Source: a virus. Taken from it: a stretch of DNA of 64,000 nucleotides. Below the pieces are notes generated by a model. That model was not told where the DNA came from. It saw only the letters and a list, made by a program, of their open reading frames with translations, and made no database searches. Position 1 is the first letter of the stretch; each line of letters begins with the position of its first letter. This document shows positions 30,238-38,762 of the stretch, one piece after another. Location: positions 62,001 to 126,000 of the IMG/VR virus record IMGVR_UViG_3300027792_000292. The stretch is one strand, 5' to 3'. The position numbers and the translations under genes are program-made.

Positions 30238-30393
30238 ATGGGTAAAGGAAGCGATAGGAGACCAATGGATGAAGAACGTTGTAGCCATGAAGAGTTCAGA
30301 AAAAGATGGGACCGTATCTTTAGTTCCAGTATATCAGAAAAAACTGAAAAAGATAATCTGCTGGAAGGTAATGAAGATAAGAAGAAATCATAA
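30238..30393 (+). CDS. Small charged protein, 51 aa
   Basis: ATG after GAGGAGTAAG. Highly charged, with CSHEEFRKRWDRIF; no known function. Sits just before the membrane-protein gene. Confidence 0.45.
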   Translation: MGKGSDRRPMDEERCSHEEFRKRWDRIFSSSISEKTEKDNLLEGNEDKKKS

Positions 30394-30405
30394 ATAGGAG
30401 GAAGT

Positions 30406-30777
30406 ATGTCCTGGGAGATACTCGGACTTATTATTGTATTAATCATAGGTATTATGTTATTTGTTTTTCGTAAGAATCCTTTTGTAGAGAAATATTGGAA
30501 ATATGCTATCATATTGGTTCCTGCAACTGTTGTCTTGATTCTTATATTGGTAAATAAAAGAAAAGGCGATCAAGGCAGGCAGCATGGCCAAGCGGACGCT
30601 CTTACTGGGGCTATTAGTAAAATTAGAGATGACCTTACAGAAACTAATCACATAGCGGCAATTAAAACAGCAGCCGCTAAGACTGAGCAAGCTCAGGTAG
30701 TTAAGAAGCTGGAAGATATTAAGCAAATAGAGGATCAAAAAGAAAGGCTCAAACAATTAGCGGATATGTTGGGGTAA
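30406..30777 (+). CDS. Membrane protein with two spans and coiled coil, 123 aa
   Basis: Hydrophobic segments at about residues 4-21 (ILGLIIVLIIGIMLFVF) and 31-49 (YAIILVPATVVLILILV), then a helical, Lys/Gln-rich coiled coil to the end. The order resembles phage holins or Rz-type lysis proteins. A u-spanin-like gene lies 0.5 kb on, so a lysis role is plausible but not shown. Confidence 0.55.
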   Translation: MSWEILGLIIVLIIGIMLFVFRKNPFVEKYWKYAIILVPATVVLILILVNKRKGDQGRQHGQADALTGAISKIRDDLTETNHIAAIKTAAAKTEQAQVVKKLEDIKQIEDQKERLKQLADMLG

Positions 30778-30779
30778 CC

Positions 30780-31034
30780 ATGAAACTAAATAAGAAAGAA
30801 AAGTATTATTCTATTGTATGTACTGATGGGCCAGAAGATGATGGATATTGGATGGCGCATGAGGGGTCACTAAGGAAAGCAAGAGTAGAGTACAAGAAAG
30901 CTTCAAAACACTTTTTGAAGGATAAAGGAGGATTTATTGGTAGTAAACCAGAAATTCTCCTTGTTAAAGTAGAAAAAATAGAGAAAATAACTATATTGAA
31001 CTCTATACCACTTAAAAAGATGGGTGAGGTATAA
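30780..31034 (+). CDS. Hypothetical protein, 84 aa
   Basis: Basic soluble protein starting two bases after the membrane-protein stop. No motif recognised. Confidence 0.45.
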   Translation: MKLNKKEKYYSIVCTDGPEDDGYWMAHEGSLRKARVEYKKASKHFLKDKGGFIGSKPEILLVKVEKIEKITILNSIPLKKMGEV

Positions 31035-31082
31035 ATAATATTCGGCAAATATTGTAAGAAATAAAAAGTTTAAGGAGATAAA

Positions 31083-31289
31083 ATGTACATATCAGAAGTA
31101 ATCGCTAAGTTATCGGATATTCAAAAACAACATGGGGACCTTATTTGTGTAGTGAGGGCAGATCATGAATATTGGGGATGTGTTGATTCAGTATTTGATG
31201 AGTCTTCTTTATATGTTAAAGAAAATTGCCAACCTGATGGCCCTAAAAGCGGAAAATCCGAAAAAGGTGTTGTTTTTTATGCAGATTAA
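31083..31289 (+). CDS. Small phage protein, 68 aa
   Basis: ATG after AAGGAGATAAA. Pattern VIAKLSDIQKQHGDLICVVR is common in short phage proteins of unknown function. Confidence 0.5.
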   Translation: MYISEVIAKLSDIQKQHGDLICVVRADHEYWGCVDSVFDESSLYVKENCQPDGPKSGKSEKGVVFYAD

Positions 31290-31313
31290 ACTTCGAACAG
31301 CAGCGTGAGGCAT

Positions 31314-31826
31314 ATGTTAAAATATATATTGATATCATTAATCATGCTCTATTTCATAGGGTGCTCTCCCAAACAAACTATCAATGAACCGTACAGCTTC
31401 ATGCCTAAGTACATGAATCTAGATAGTATAGGATTATCGCTACCCGCACTCCCGGATAGTTTAGCTAACAAAAACGCTTTGGGGTACAAAGCAAAGCCTC
31501 TCTTTGGTGGTAAATACATAGAAGGAAAAGATACTTCTATGTTGCCTCCTGGAGTCCTTATCAGTGAAAAGAATGCAGTACAATATATCTTCTATGAAGC
31601 AGCTTATAAAAGAGTCAGCCTTGAATTAGACTATTCTAAGTTTCTATGTAAGGACTATTATGATAAGTCTTTAGCAGCTGAGAAGCTGTACCAGGGTGAA
31701 ATCAAGAGGCTCAGAAAAGAAGTAAAGCGCTCTTGGGCAGAACAGAATATCCCCTACATAGCTTTCATTTGTGGTATTACTTCAGCTATTCTTACGGAAT
31801 GGGCAGTTTTACATGTTTCTAAATAG
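31314..31826 (+). CDS. u-spanin-like lipoprotein
   Basis: 170 residues from the ATG after GTGAGG; a GTG at 31305 overlaps that site. The N-terminus is a signal peptide ending in YFIGC, with lipid-bearing Cys17. The middle is helical, and a second hydrophobic segment near residues 145-165 (IAFICGITSAILTEWAVL) ends the protein. A lipoprotein with a C-terminal membrane segment is the layout of unimolecular spanins, which fuse inner and outer membranes at lysis. This points to a Gram-negative host. Confidence 0.6.
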   Translation: MLKYILISLIMLYFIGCSPKQTINEPYSFMPKYMNLDSIGLSLPALPDSLANKNALGYKAKPLFGGKYIEGKDTSMLPPGVLISEKNAVQYIFYEAAYKRVSLELDYSKFLCKDYYDKSLAAEKLYQGEIKRLRKEVKRSWAEQNIPYIAFICGITSAILTEWAVLHVSK

Positions 31827-31839
31827 TGAAATTATTTCA

Positions 31840-31869
31840 ATTTAAAAAGTTATAACCAAATAGTACATT
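31840..31869 (+). promoter_or_regulatory. Weak phage-type promoter
   Basis: TACATTAC at 31864-31871, a variant of the TATATTA box, in an AT-rich region upstream of the AAA+ gene. No good -35 at 18 bp. Confidence 0.35.
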
Positions 31870-31902
31870 ACATAGCTATTCTTTATACAAAGAAAGGGAT
31901 TT

Positions 31903-33660
31903 ATGGATACTGTAAAGAACTCCTCCTTGAATAGAACCTCTGTAGCAGATACGTTTTTTTCTCAAATAAAACAAACTTTGGATAAAAAAAGAAAGGCTGC
32001 AAAAAGGGGGAAGACCTTGGCATCCTTATTTGGCGAGCTTAGAAAAAGAGAGGATAGTGATGATGAGAAAGTAGCAGAAAACCATATTTCCCCTACTTCT
32101 AAATCAAATAAAATTTTAGCCCTTGCTAACTTTCTTCTTGAAGAATACGGCGGACCTCGATTCCTAATAGAATTAGCGGATACTGTCTTAGACTTTGCTG
32201 GTGAGCTACTTCCAGAGAAGAAAAAGTACCAATCCATTGTTGACGCTTTGAAATATACACTTCCTGGTACTATTGCTACGTATGACCTATATAAGAGGGT
32301 TAATAAGTTTCTAAATAGGCAAGATAAAAATACTACATATGATGACCAGCTATTTAAGATTCTAACGTTACTTGGTCTTTCTTTAGAGAACTATGATTAC
32401 ATAGCTAGTTATGATGTAGATAAAATTGGAAGAGAGGTAGTCGCTTGGATATTGAATAAGCCTAAAACAGAAGGGTTTAAGATACTGGGGTATTTTGGGA
32501 CTACACTTGAACCTATAGATCCAAAGTCTTTGGGGGAGAAGACCACTGAGGTATTCATATTAATAGAGATTGGTAATACAAAACTTGTATGGTATCTTGA
32601 GGTAAAGAACAATGACTTCGGTATTATTTTATACCAGTCTTCTATATACGGAATAGCTGATAAGACTATATCTAAAAAGAAGACTATAGAATTTAGGATT
32701 TCTATTATAAAGGAATTTATTAAGAGTTTTGATATCAAGAACAATGTTCTGATATACAAGACCGGGTTGATACCTAGAGAAAGGATAGTTATCGAAGAGG
32801 GCATTAATCAATTTGATGTTCACGGGTTAGCTACTGAGATAAGGAAGGTTCTTGCTATAGGGAAGAAGAGAGGCTATGCTTTAGTTGGTCTCCCTGGGAC
32901 AGGTAAGACTTCTATAGTGCTGAAGCTGGAGGATATGATTAGAGAATACCCCTTTATTTATTTATCTCCTTCTGAATTTGAGTATAAAGAAGAAATTAAA
33001 GAAGTTTTTTCTATTATACGTTGTATACAGCCTTGTATTGTAGTTCTTGAGGATTTAGATTCCTACAATTTTAAATCAAAGACAGAGAGACTAGGTATTT
33101 TCCTTAACGAAATAGACGCTGTACGTGGGGACCTGAATGTCGCTTTTATAGCATCAGTAAACGATACTAGTAATGTTCATTATTCTTTGATAAATCGTCC
33201 AGGGCGTTTTGACCAAGTTATGATGATACATCCTCCTTTGGAACAAACTGAGGTCTATCAAATCATGAGAACAAAGTTTCATAAAGAACTAAGGCAGTTT
33301 CACAAAGAGGCATCGGAATGTTTTTTAGTATCTTGGGAGGATATTAATAAAGACCTATTACAGAAGGCACTAACTAATAGATTGACTCAAGTAGATGTAT
33401 GTGATATTATTGAGAGATGCTTGCTTGAATCTACATCTATAGATAATAACCTGATAGAAAAAAGTTTGAATGCTTTGCTTTCTACTAAGAAAGCTATAAA
33501 AGAGTGCAACTTCAAGGACCAAGACCCAAATAGTGTTATTATTATTGAGGCTGAAGATAATGGTATAACTGAGGCTCCTTGTCAGGCTATAAATACAAGG
33601 GAATATGCCGAAGAACAAGCATCAGAAGAAGCAGAGATCCAATCAATTTTTAGTAAATAG
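31903..33660 (+). CDS. AAA+ ATPase
   Basis: 585 residues. N-terminal 320 residues are of unknown fold. The AAA domain has Walker A GLPGTGKT (Lys335), Walker B CIVVLEDLDSY, sensor region FIASVNDTSN and the Arg finger-like INRPGRFDQV, as in FtsH/BCS1-type AAA proteins. No protease motif follows, so it is probably a remodelling ATPase. Its target is unknown. Confidence 0.8.
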   Translation: MDTVKNSSLNRTSVADTFFSQIKQTLDKKRKAAKRGKTLASLFGELRKREDSDDEKVAENHISPTSKSNKILALANFLLEEYGGPRFLIELADTVLDFAGELLPEKKKYQSIVDALKYTLPGTIATYDLYKRVNKFLNRQDKNTTYDDQLFKILTLLGLSLENYDYIASYDVDKIGREVVAWILNKPKTEGFKILGYFGTTLEPIDPKSLGEKTTEVFILIEIGNTKLVWYLEVKNNDFGIILYQSSIYGIADKTISKKKTIEFRISIIKEFIKSFDIKNNVLIYKTGLIPRERIVIEEGINQFDVHGLATEIRKVLAIGKKRGYALVGLPGTGKTSIVLKLEDMIREYPFIYLSPSEFEYKEEIKEVFSIIRCIQPCIVVLEDLDSYNFKSKTERLGIFLNEIDAVRGDLNVAFIASVNDTSNVHYSLINRPGRFDQVMMIHPPLEQTEVYQIMRTKFHKELRQFHKEASECFLVSWEDINKDLLQKALTNRLTQVDVCDIIERCLLESTSIDNNLIEKSLNALLSTKKAIKECNFKDQDPNSVIIIEAEDNGITEAPCQAINTREYAEEQASEEAEIQSIFSK

Positions 33661-33716
33661 TCTACTGCTATTTGGAGAACTTTTGATTAACGTATATAAG
33701 AGTAAGGATGGTAAAA

Positions 33717-34577
33717 ATGAATGACAGGTTAAAACGCTATGAGTTAGTTACCGATGTGTGCCTACCTAGGCGAATACCGATAATTGCAAGATTAGATGGG
33801 AAGGCATTCCATACTTATACACAAGGAATGAAGCGTCCTTTTGATGAAGATTTTAGGAGCATAATGGAGTATACAGCATATAGATGCTGTAAGCTTGTCG
33901 AAGGCTGTAGATTTGGTTATACACAATCAGATGAGATATCTTTGTTACTTGTAGATTATGCCACTCACGATACAGAAGCTTGGTTCGATTATAGACTATC
34001 TAAAATGATTAGCGTGCTTAGTTCCATATGCACGGGGGCTTTCATTCAGGCTAGCTTATTAAAGATGCCCGAAGTATTTCTTAATAAAGGTCCGGCAGCA
34101 TTTGATTGTCGGGTATTTTCCCTCCCTCGGGAAGAAGTTTTAGACTATTTTCTGGACAGGCAGAGGGATAGTGAGCGTAATGCTATCAATTCTTTAGCTC
34201 AGTCTCATTTCTCTCATAATGAGTTACAGGGAAAGAACTGCAGTGAGATGCAGGATATGTTGATGCTCCAAAAGGGTGTAAACTATAATGACCTTGAAGC
34301 AAAGTACAAAAGAGGAGTAGCTTTTTATAAGAGTAAGTTTTATGTACACAAGGTTAATGCACTTAGGACTTTGTGGGTAAAAGATTCCACTATGCCTATA
34401 CTGACGCAGAATAGATACTATGTAGAACGATGGGTAGAACCTAATCCGATAGATTATACTCCAGATATAAAAGACGTATCTATTTGTGAAGACTTGGATA
34501 TGAAGAGTTTACTTAAAATAGATATGATAGGGTCTTTAGAAGAATCAAGCACTATTGTATCAGCACAGGATAAATAA
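33717..34577 (+). CDS. Thg1-like protein (tRNA 3'-5' polymerase/guanylyltransferase)
   Basis: 286 residues from ATG 33717, which has AAGG 9 nt upstream; ATG 33708 is an alternative. ARLDGKAFHTYTQGM carries metal ligand Asp27 and the Thg1 signature; GYTQSDEISLLL carries the second acidic pair. Thg1 adds G-1 to tRNA-His; Thg1-like proteins repair or edit 5' ends of tRNAs by templated 3'-5' addition. In a genome with tRNA-like RNAs and an RNA ligase, 5'-end repair is a likely role. Confidence 0.9.
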   Translation: MNDRLKRYELVTDVCLPRRIPIIARLDGKAFHTYTQGMKRPFDEDFRSIMEYTAYRCCKLVEGCRFGYTQSDEISLLLVDYATHDTEAWFDYRLSKMISVLSSICTGAFIQASLLKMPEVFLNKGPAAFDCRVFSLPREEVLDYFLDRQRDSERNAINSLAQSHFSHNELQGKNCSEMQDMLMLQKGVNYNDLEAKYKRGVAFYKSKFYVHKVNALRTLWVKDSTMPILTQNRYYVERWVEPNPIDYTPDIKDVSICEDLDMKSLLKIDMIGSLEESSTIVSAQDK

Positions 34578-35233
34578 TGATAGGTTTTATTGGTGATATA
34601 CACGGCAATTTTGATTTGTTGTTCGATAGAATGGAACAGCATAAAGAAATTGATACATGGGTCCAGGTAGGAGACTTTGGAGGAGAGACTAAAATATATA
34701 AGGCTTCTCCTAAACCTATTTATTTTATTTCAGGTAATCATGAGAACTGGGATGAGATAGAAAAGATGGATAATGGTAATTATCTTAATAATTTATATCA
34801 TATTAAAAATGGTGGGTATGTAGATGTAGGCCCCTGCGGTATTAGAGTACTTGGGTTAGGAGGAAACTATTCACCTTCCTACTACGACAAAAAGCGAAAA
34901 GACTTATGTGGCGAACGAAGAAGGCATTTTGTAAAAGAAGACTTTGATAAAGTGAAAGATTTGATTGTCAACTTAGATAGAGGTATAGATATATTGATTA
35001 CTCATGAAGCTCCATCTCCTTATATAAAGGGGGAGGGAAAGAGAAACATGGGACAACCACTTATAAATGAACTAATTAATATAGTTAAACCTAAAATGTA
35101 CTTCTTTGGGCATCACCACTATGATTCTATTACAGAATACGAAGGAGTACCCAGTATCGGGCTGGGATTTGGTTTTAAAACATTTATAAAGTTTGATCCT
35201 GTAGAGTTTTCGATTAAAAGAATATCAATATAA
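34577..35233 (+). CDS. Calcineurin-like phosphoesterase
   Basis: 218 residues, overlapping the Thg1-like gene by one base. Metal-site motifs in order: GDIHGN, GDFGG, GNHE, LITHEAP and FGHHH. Compact enzymes of this kind hydrolyse phosphomonoesters or dinucleotides. Coupling to the Thg1-like gene suggests a shared RNA-end function. Confidence 0.85.
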   Translation: MIGFIGDIHGNFDLLFDRMEQHKEIDTWVQVGDFGGETKIYKASPKPIYFISGNHENWDEIEKMDNGNYLNNLYHIKNGGYVDVGPCGIRVLGLGGNYSPSYYDKKRKDLCGERRRHFVKEDFDKVKDLIVNLDRGIDILITHEAPSPYIKGEGKRNMGQPLINELINIVKPKMYFFGHHHYDSITEYEGVPSIGLGFGFKTFIKFDPVEFSIKRISI

Positions 35234-35266
35234 TAATTCATTAATATCAAAAACTAAGGAGATAAG

Positions 35267-36181
35267 ATGCTATATAGAAAATTTAGAGTTGCCGTAATAA
35301 ACTCCACGTTGCCTGACCCGTATCTTTCATATGGTGATCATTGGCGTGACGGATTTATAGATTTAGGTTGTGATGTAGAAGTCATACCGTATGATAAGAT
35401 AGACCATATACCTCCGAAGTTCGACCTCTACTTTTTTGTAGAGATTAGATATAATGCAAAAACGATACCTTGGTATTTATATCCTAGGGTATTATATTCA
35501 TGGGATTCTCATATAGTAGGCCCAGACATTTATGAATCGATAGCTAATTGCTTTGATCGTATTTTTCTGGCAAGTAAAGTTGATGTGCAAACACTAAGGG
35601 AGAAAGTTAAAGGCGATGCCTTCAGATTTGAATGGCTACCAGAGGCGGGTAATCCTCGTGTCCATAGAGACATAGTTAATGTTTTTGATAGACCCTATGA
35701 TTTGGGTTTTGTGGGAAACTATAATAGGACACTGAAAAGAAAGAATTTCAGCCGGGATGAGTTTAACGACTTTCTAACAATCAACTATAAGTTTCTTCGA
35801 GCCTGTACTATTTATGGAGATAAGTATAATGAAGCACAGAATAGGATCAAAATAATGTTTGATAGACCAGTTACGCATAATTTGGGTACTCGTATTTTTG
35901 AATCCGCTTGTGCTGGGTGCGTGCCTCTATATCCAAGAACAGAAATAGACAATGGGTTGGACTCCTTGTTTACTGAGAACGTGCATTATGCTTCTTATGA
36001 CGATACCGTTGAGGGTATGCACAGAATTATTCAGGACTTATTAAAGGACCCTATGAGTATAAAGATGATTGCTGACTCAGCTAAGAAGCATGTACTAGAG
36101 AACCATACGTATTCTCATAGGGCCATGCAAGTAATAAGAAACCTGGGTATTAGTGACGTTGCTATATTGGATAAAGTGTAA
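35267..36181 (+). CDS. CgeB-like glycosyltransferase
   Basis: 304 residues after AAGGAGAT. The C-terminal half carries HNLGTRIFESACAGCVPLYP and a VLENHTYSHRAMQVI ending, the pattern of CgeB/Glyco_trans_1_2 proteins (GT-B fold). It would transfer a sugar from a nucleotide donor. First gene of the large glycan cluster. Confidence 0.75.
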   Translation: MLYRKFRVAVINSTLPDPYLSYGDHWRDGFIDLGCDVEVIPYDKIDHIPPKFDLYFFVEIRYNAKTIPWYLYPRVLYSWDSHIVGPDIYESIANCFDRIFLASKVDVQTLREKVKGDAFRFEWLPEAGNPRVHRDIVNVFDRPYDLGFVGNYNRTLKRKNFSRDEFNDFLTINYKFLRACTIYGDKYNEAQNRIKIMFDRPVTHNLGTRIFESACAGCVPLYPRTEIDNGLDSLFTENVHYASYDDTVEGMHRIIQDLLKDPMSIKMIADSAKKHVLENHTYSHRAMQVIRNLGISDVAILDKV

Positions 36182-36200
36182 AAATGGAGTATGCATATAT

Positions 36201-36947
36201 ATGACTATAACTAAAAAAGTTCAGATATTTATGACTAGCTGGAATCGTATAGAATTTACCTTAAAATCTATAAATTTAATACATGAACGAACAGAGCCTG
36301 GGACTTTTGAGATTGTAGTATATGATAATGGTAGCTCTATAAATGTTCAGGACCGACTTTATGCTTTATTGGGTATGGGTAAAATCTCTACATTAATATT
36401 AGATTCTCGTAATACTGGATGTCTTTATAATAAACTAGTCTTTAATTCTATGGTTGAGTCAGATAATGATTATTTTTGCATTACAGATAATGACATCTTT
36501 CCTCCAAAGCTATCTCCCTCGTGGCTTAGTAGAATGCTTACTATAATGGATATGCACCCTGAGGTGGCTATGCTATCTCCTCAGCTCCCTCCTCAAGCCC
36601 TTCAAACACCTTATCAGATATTAGATGATATCGTGTATTGCAAAGCGATAGGCAATACCCTAAAAGTCTGTAGAAGAGAGGCTATGGTTAAAATTATAAA
36701 TAAGATAGAACAAAAATTGGGGGCCTACGGTGATGACGGGTTAGTTAGTGAGCTATTAGAGAAAGAAGGGTATAAAATTGCTTTCTGTAAAGATATCTAT
36801 TGTTGGCATGCTGGGCAATGCTTAAACTGGGGGTATAAACCTGAAGAAGTGAACCAAGACCCCCGTAAGTCAGGGTATGGACAGCCTTTTTCTTATAGTC
36901 TTGCTAATGAGGGTACTTTTGAGCCCGAAGCTAAATGGAAAATATAA
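36201..36947 (+). CDS. GT2-type glycosyltransferase
   Basis: 248 residues from the ATG 10 nt after GGAG. MTSWNR, VVYDNGSS and the DxD-like ITDNDIFPP are the GT-A nucleotide-sugar motifs. A 5' in-frame extension overlapping the previous gene is unlikely to be translated. Confidence 0.7.
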   Translation: MTITKKVQIFMTSWNRIEFTLKSINLIHERTEPGTFEIVVYDNGSSINVQDRLYALLGMGKISTLILDSRNTGCLYNKLVFNSMVESDNDYFCITDNDIFPPKLSPSWLSRMLTIMDMHPEVAMLSPQLPPQALQTPYQILDDIVYCKAIGNTLKVCRREAMVKIINKIEQKLGAYGDDGLVSELLEKEGYKIAFCKDIYCWHAGQCLNWGYKPEEVNQDPRKSGYGQPFSYSLANEGTFEPEAKWKI

Positions 36948-36965
36948 CAATAACATGAAGTACGA

Positions 36966-36993
36966 GAAGAGCTAATTTTGGCTCTTCCTTTTT
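36966..36993 (+). terminator. Rho-independent terminator
   Basis: GAAGAGC (36966-36972) pairs with GCTCTTC (36981-36987), followed by CTTTTT. Confidence 0.75.
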
Positions 36994-37013
36994 AAATAGA
37001 TAGGATAGTTTGT

Positions 37014-37292
37014 ATGATTCAGGTCTCTCTTAGTTTGGGTATAAACCCTAAACTTCCTAATGGACGGTATATTTTAGGCCCAAAGACTATTTGGATAGTT
37101 AATGGGATGCTACACAGAGAACAAGGTCCCGCTGAAATCCATAGAGATGGCTATAAAGCATGGTTCAAAAATGGAAAGCTTCATCGGGTTGGTGGTCCTG
37201 CGGTTCAGTACCCAAATGGGGACATAGAGTATTGGGCGGAAGGGAAGCTATTAAGTGTCCAAAAAGGAGCTAAGAGAGACGACATGCCTTAG
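37014..37292 (+). CDS. MORN-like repeat protein, 92 aa
   Basis: Three short WxxxGxxHRxxGPA-type repeats: IVNGMLHREQGPAEI, WFKNGKLHRVGGPAV and YPNGDIEYW. Such repeats occur in many phage proteins of unknown role. Confidence 0.6.
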   Translation: MIQVSLSLGINPKLPNGRYILGPKTIWIVNGMLHREQGPAEIHRDGYKAWFKNGKLHRVGGPAVQYPNGDIEYWAEGKLLSVQKGAKRDDMP

Positions 37293-37306
37293 TGAGAGGA
37301 GCTATT

Positions 37307-38092
37307 ATGGTTAAATTGAATTCTAAGGTCACCAGTGTGACCTCATATGTGAAGAAGATTAGTTTAGTAAAGTGGTCGGTACTAATAACATGTACGGTGA
37401 TCACAATATCAGTATCGATGTTGACGGTTCAGTTTTATAAGCATCTACAGAACCAAATACATCAGATATCAAGAACTCAGGAAGAGCAAAGACAAAAGCA
37501 AACAGAAACTAATCAATTTCTTTTATCTACAGTTGATTGGGCATCTAAGAGACAAAAGTTAATTTTGTTTATGACAAAACAAATAACCTACGAATGGGAA
37601 AAAGCAAGGATAAAACCAGAGGTTGGGCTAGCATATAATATGGCGGAAGCAATTGAGTATGAAGCAGAGAAGTACCCCACGATAGATCCTTTATTTATGT
37701 TCGCTTTAAGTGGCGTAGAATCAACATTTAATAGGGGGGCTTTAAGTAAAGCAGGGGCAATAGGGTTATTCCAGATTATGCCTGCAACAGGGAGACTTTT
37801 GTGCGAAAGCTTTAACATGACTTATCGTGATACCTTATTATATAACTTTCGTATAAATGCTAAGCTTGCAGCTAAATTATTAGACGTTTTATATGCTCAG
37901 TATTCATCCAGTAGTATGGTACTAGCAGCGTATAATGGGGGGCCTTATCAGGCATATTACTACCAGAGCTACAAAGACAAGTTATCAGAGGAAACAAAAG
38001 CCTTTGTACCATCGGTAGAAAAAAAGTATGAGGTATATAAAAAGCTATTTAGTGCCTATAAGGTAGATTCTACTTTGATATCCTCAAAATAA
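37307..38092 (+). CDS. Membrane-anchored lytic transglycosylase (SLT fold)
   Basis: 261 residues from the ATG after GAGGAG. An N-terminal transmembrane helix (about residues 23-45), a coiled coil, then an SLT domain with catalytic Glu138 in GVESTFNRGALSKAGAIG, followed by LFQIMPATG and AAYNGGP. It cleaves peptidoglycan glycan strands; the anchor suggests a signal-anchor-release endolysin or a virion-independent murein enzyme. Confidence 0.85.
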   Translation: MVKLNSKVTSVTSYVKKISLVKWSVLITCTVITISVSMLTVQFYKHLQNQIHQISRTQEEQRQKQTETNQFLLSTVDWASKRQKLILFMTKQITYEWEKARIKPEVGLAYNMAEAIEYEAEKYPTIDPLFMFALSGVESTFNRGALSKAGAIGLFQIMPATGRLLCESFNMTYRDTLLYNFRINAKLAAKLLDVLYAQYSSSSMVLAAYNGGPYQAYYYQSYKDKLSEETKAFVPSVEKKYEVYKKLFSAYKVDSTLISSK

Positions 38093-38101
38093 GATAAGTA
38101 T

Positions 38102-38123
38102 GAGGGGCATAAGCCCCTCTTTA
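38102..38123 (+). terminator. Terminator after the transglycosylase gene
   Basis: GAGGGGC, loop ATAA, GCCCCTC, then TTTAT. Confidence 0.75.
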
Positions 38124-38150
38124 TAGATTATAAAATAAAGGAGAGATAAT

Positions 38151-38756
38151 ATGTTTATAGTGTTTGAAGGAATTGATGGCAGCGGTAAAAGCACACTATC
38201 AGTTAAATTCGCGGAGTATCTCAATAACAAATACCGGGATGAGTTTGGACTCCTTAAAATAGATCCCCATCTTGGTGATTTTGTTTGGACGAAAGAACCT
38301 CTTTTCACAACAGAGGAGGCTGATCGTCTGAATTCCCCGGAGTACAAAAATCAGTATAAACGAGAAGCTTTATTTTTCGAGTCCAGGTTGAACCATCAGG
38401 AGACAATAGCAGGTAAAAATGTTATATGTGACCGTTATATATGGACTGGATTAGCATACTCAACTTTGTTTTCGCCAGCCTGCCTTGGTTTTGCTACAGA
38501 ACTATACCTTGACACTTCAATCTTTATCCAGCCTGACTTGTATATCTTTGTAGATACTCCAGTAGAAGTATGCTATACTCGTAGAGATTCTGAAGTCCCG
38601 AAAGATAGATTGGATGGTATACGGAATGCCTATCTTGCAACTAAAGGGCTGCTTAAATCTCCAGTTCTAACTGTGAGTAATGAGTATGAGGAGAACGTAT
38701 CTTTTCAGAAGCTTGTAGAAAGCTTCGACCTCTTTATTAAAAATCGTATTGAGTGA
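38151..38756 (+). CDS. tmk: Thymidylate kinase
   Basis: 201 residues. P-loop EGIDGSGKST at residues 6-15, KEPLFTTEEA after it (the DRX-equivalent region), and CDRYIWTGLAYS, the dTMP-binding DRY motif. It phosphorylates dTMP to dTDP and so follows ThyX in nucleotide supply. Confidence 0.9.
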   Translation: MFIVFEGIDGSGKSTLSVKFAEYLNNKYRDEFGLLKIDPHLGDFVWTKEPLFTTEEADRLNSPEYKNQYKREALFFESRLNHQETIAGKNVICDRYIWTGLAYSTLFSPACLGFATELYLDTSIFIQPDLYIFVDTPVEVCYTRRDSEVPKDRLDGIRNAYLATKGLLKSPVLTVSNEYEENVSFQKLVESFDLFIKNRIE

Positions 38757-38762
38757 GGTACT

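Noticed and set aside
31903-33660. FtsH-type protease
   Set aside because: The AAA domain resembles FtsH, but there is no HExxH zinc protease domain and no N-terminal membrane segment.
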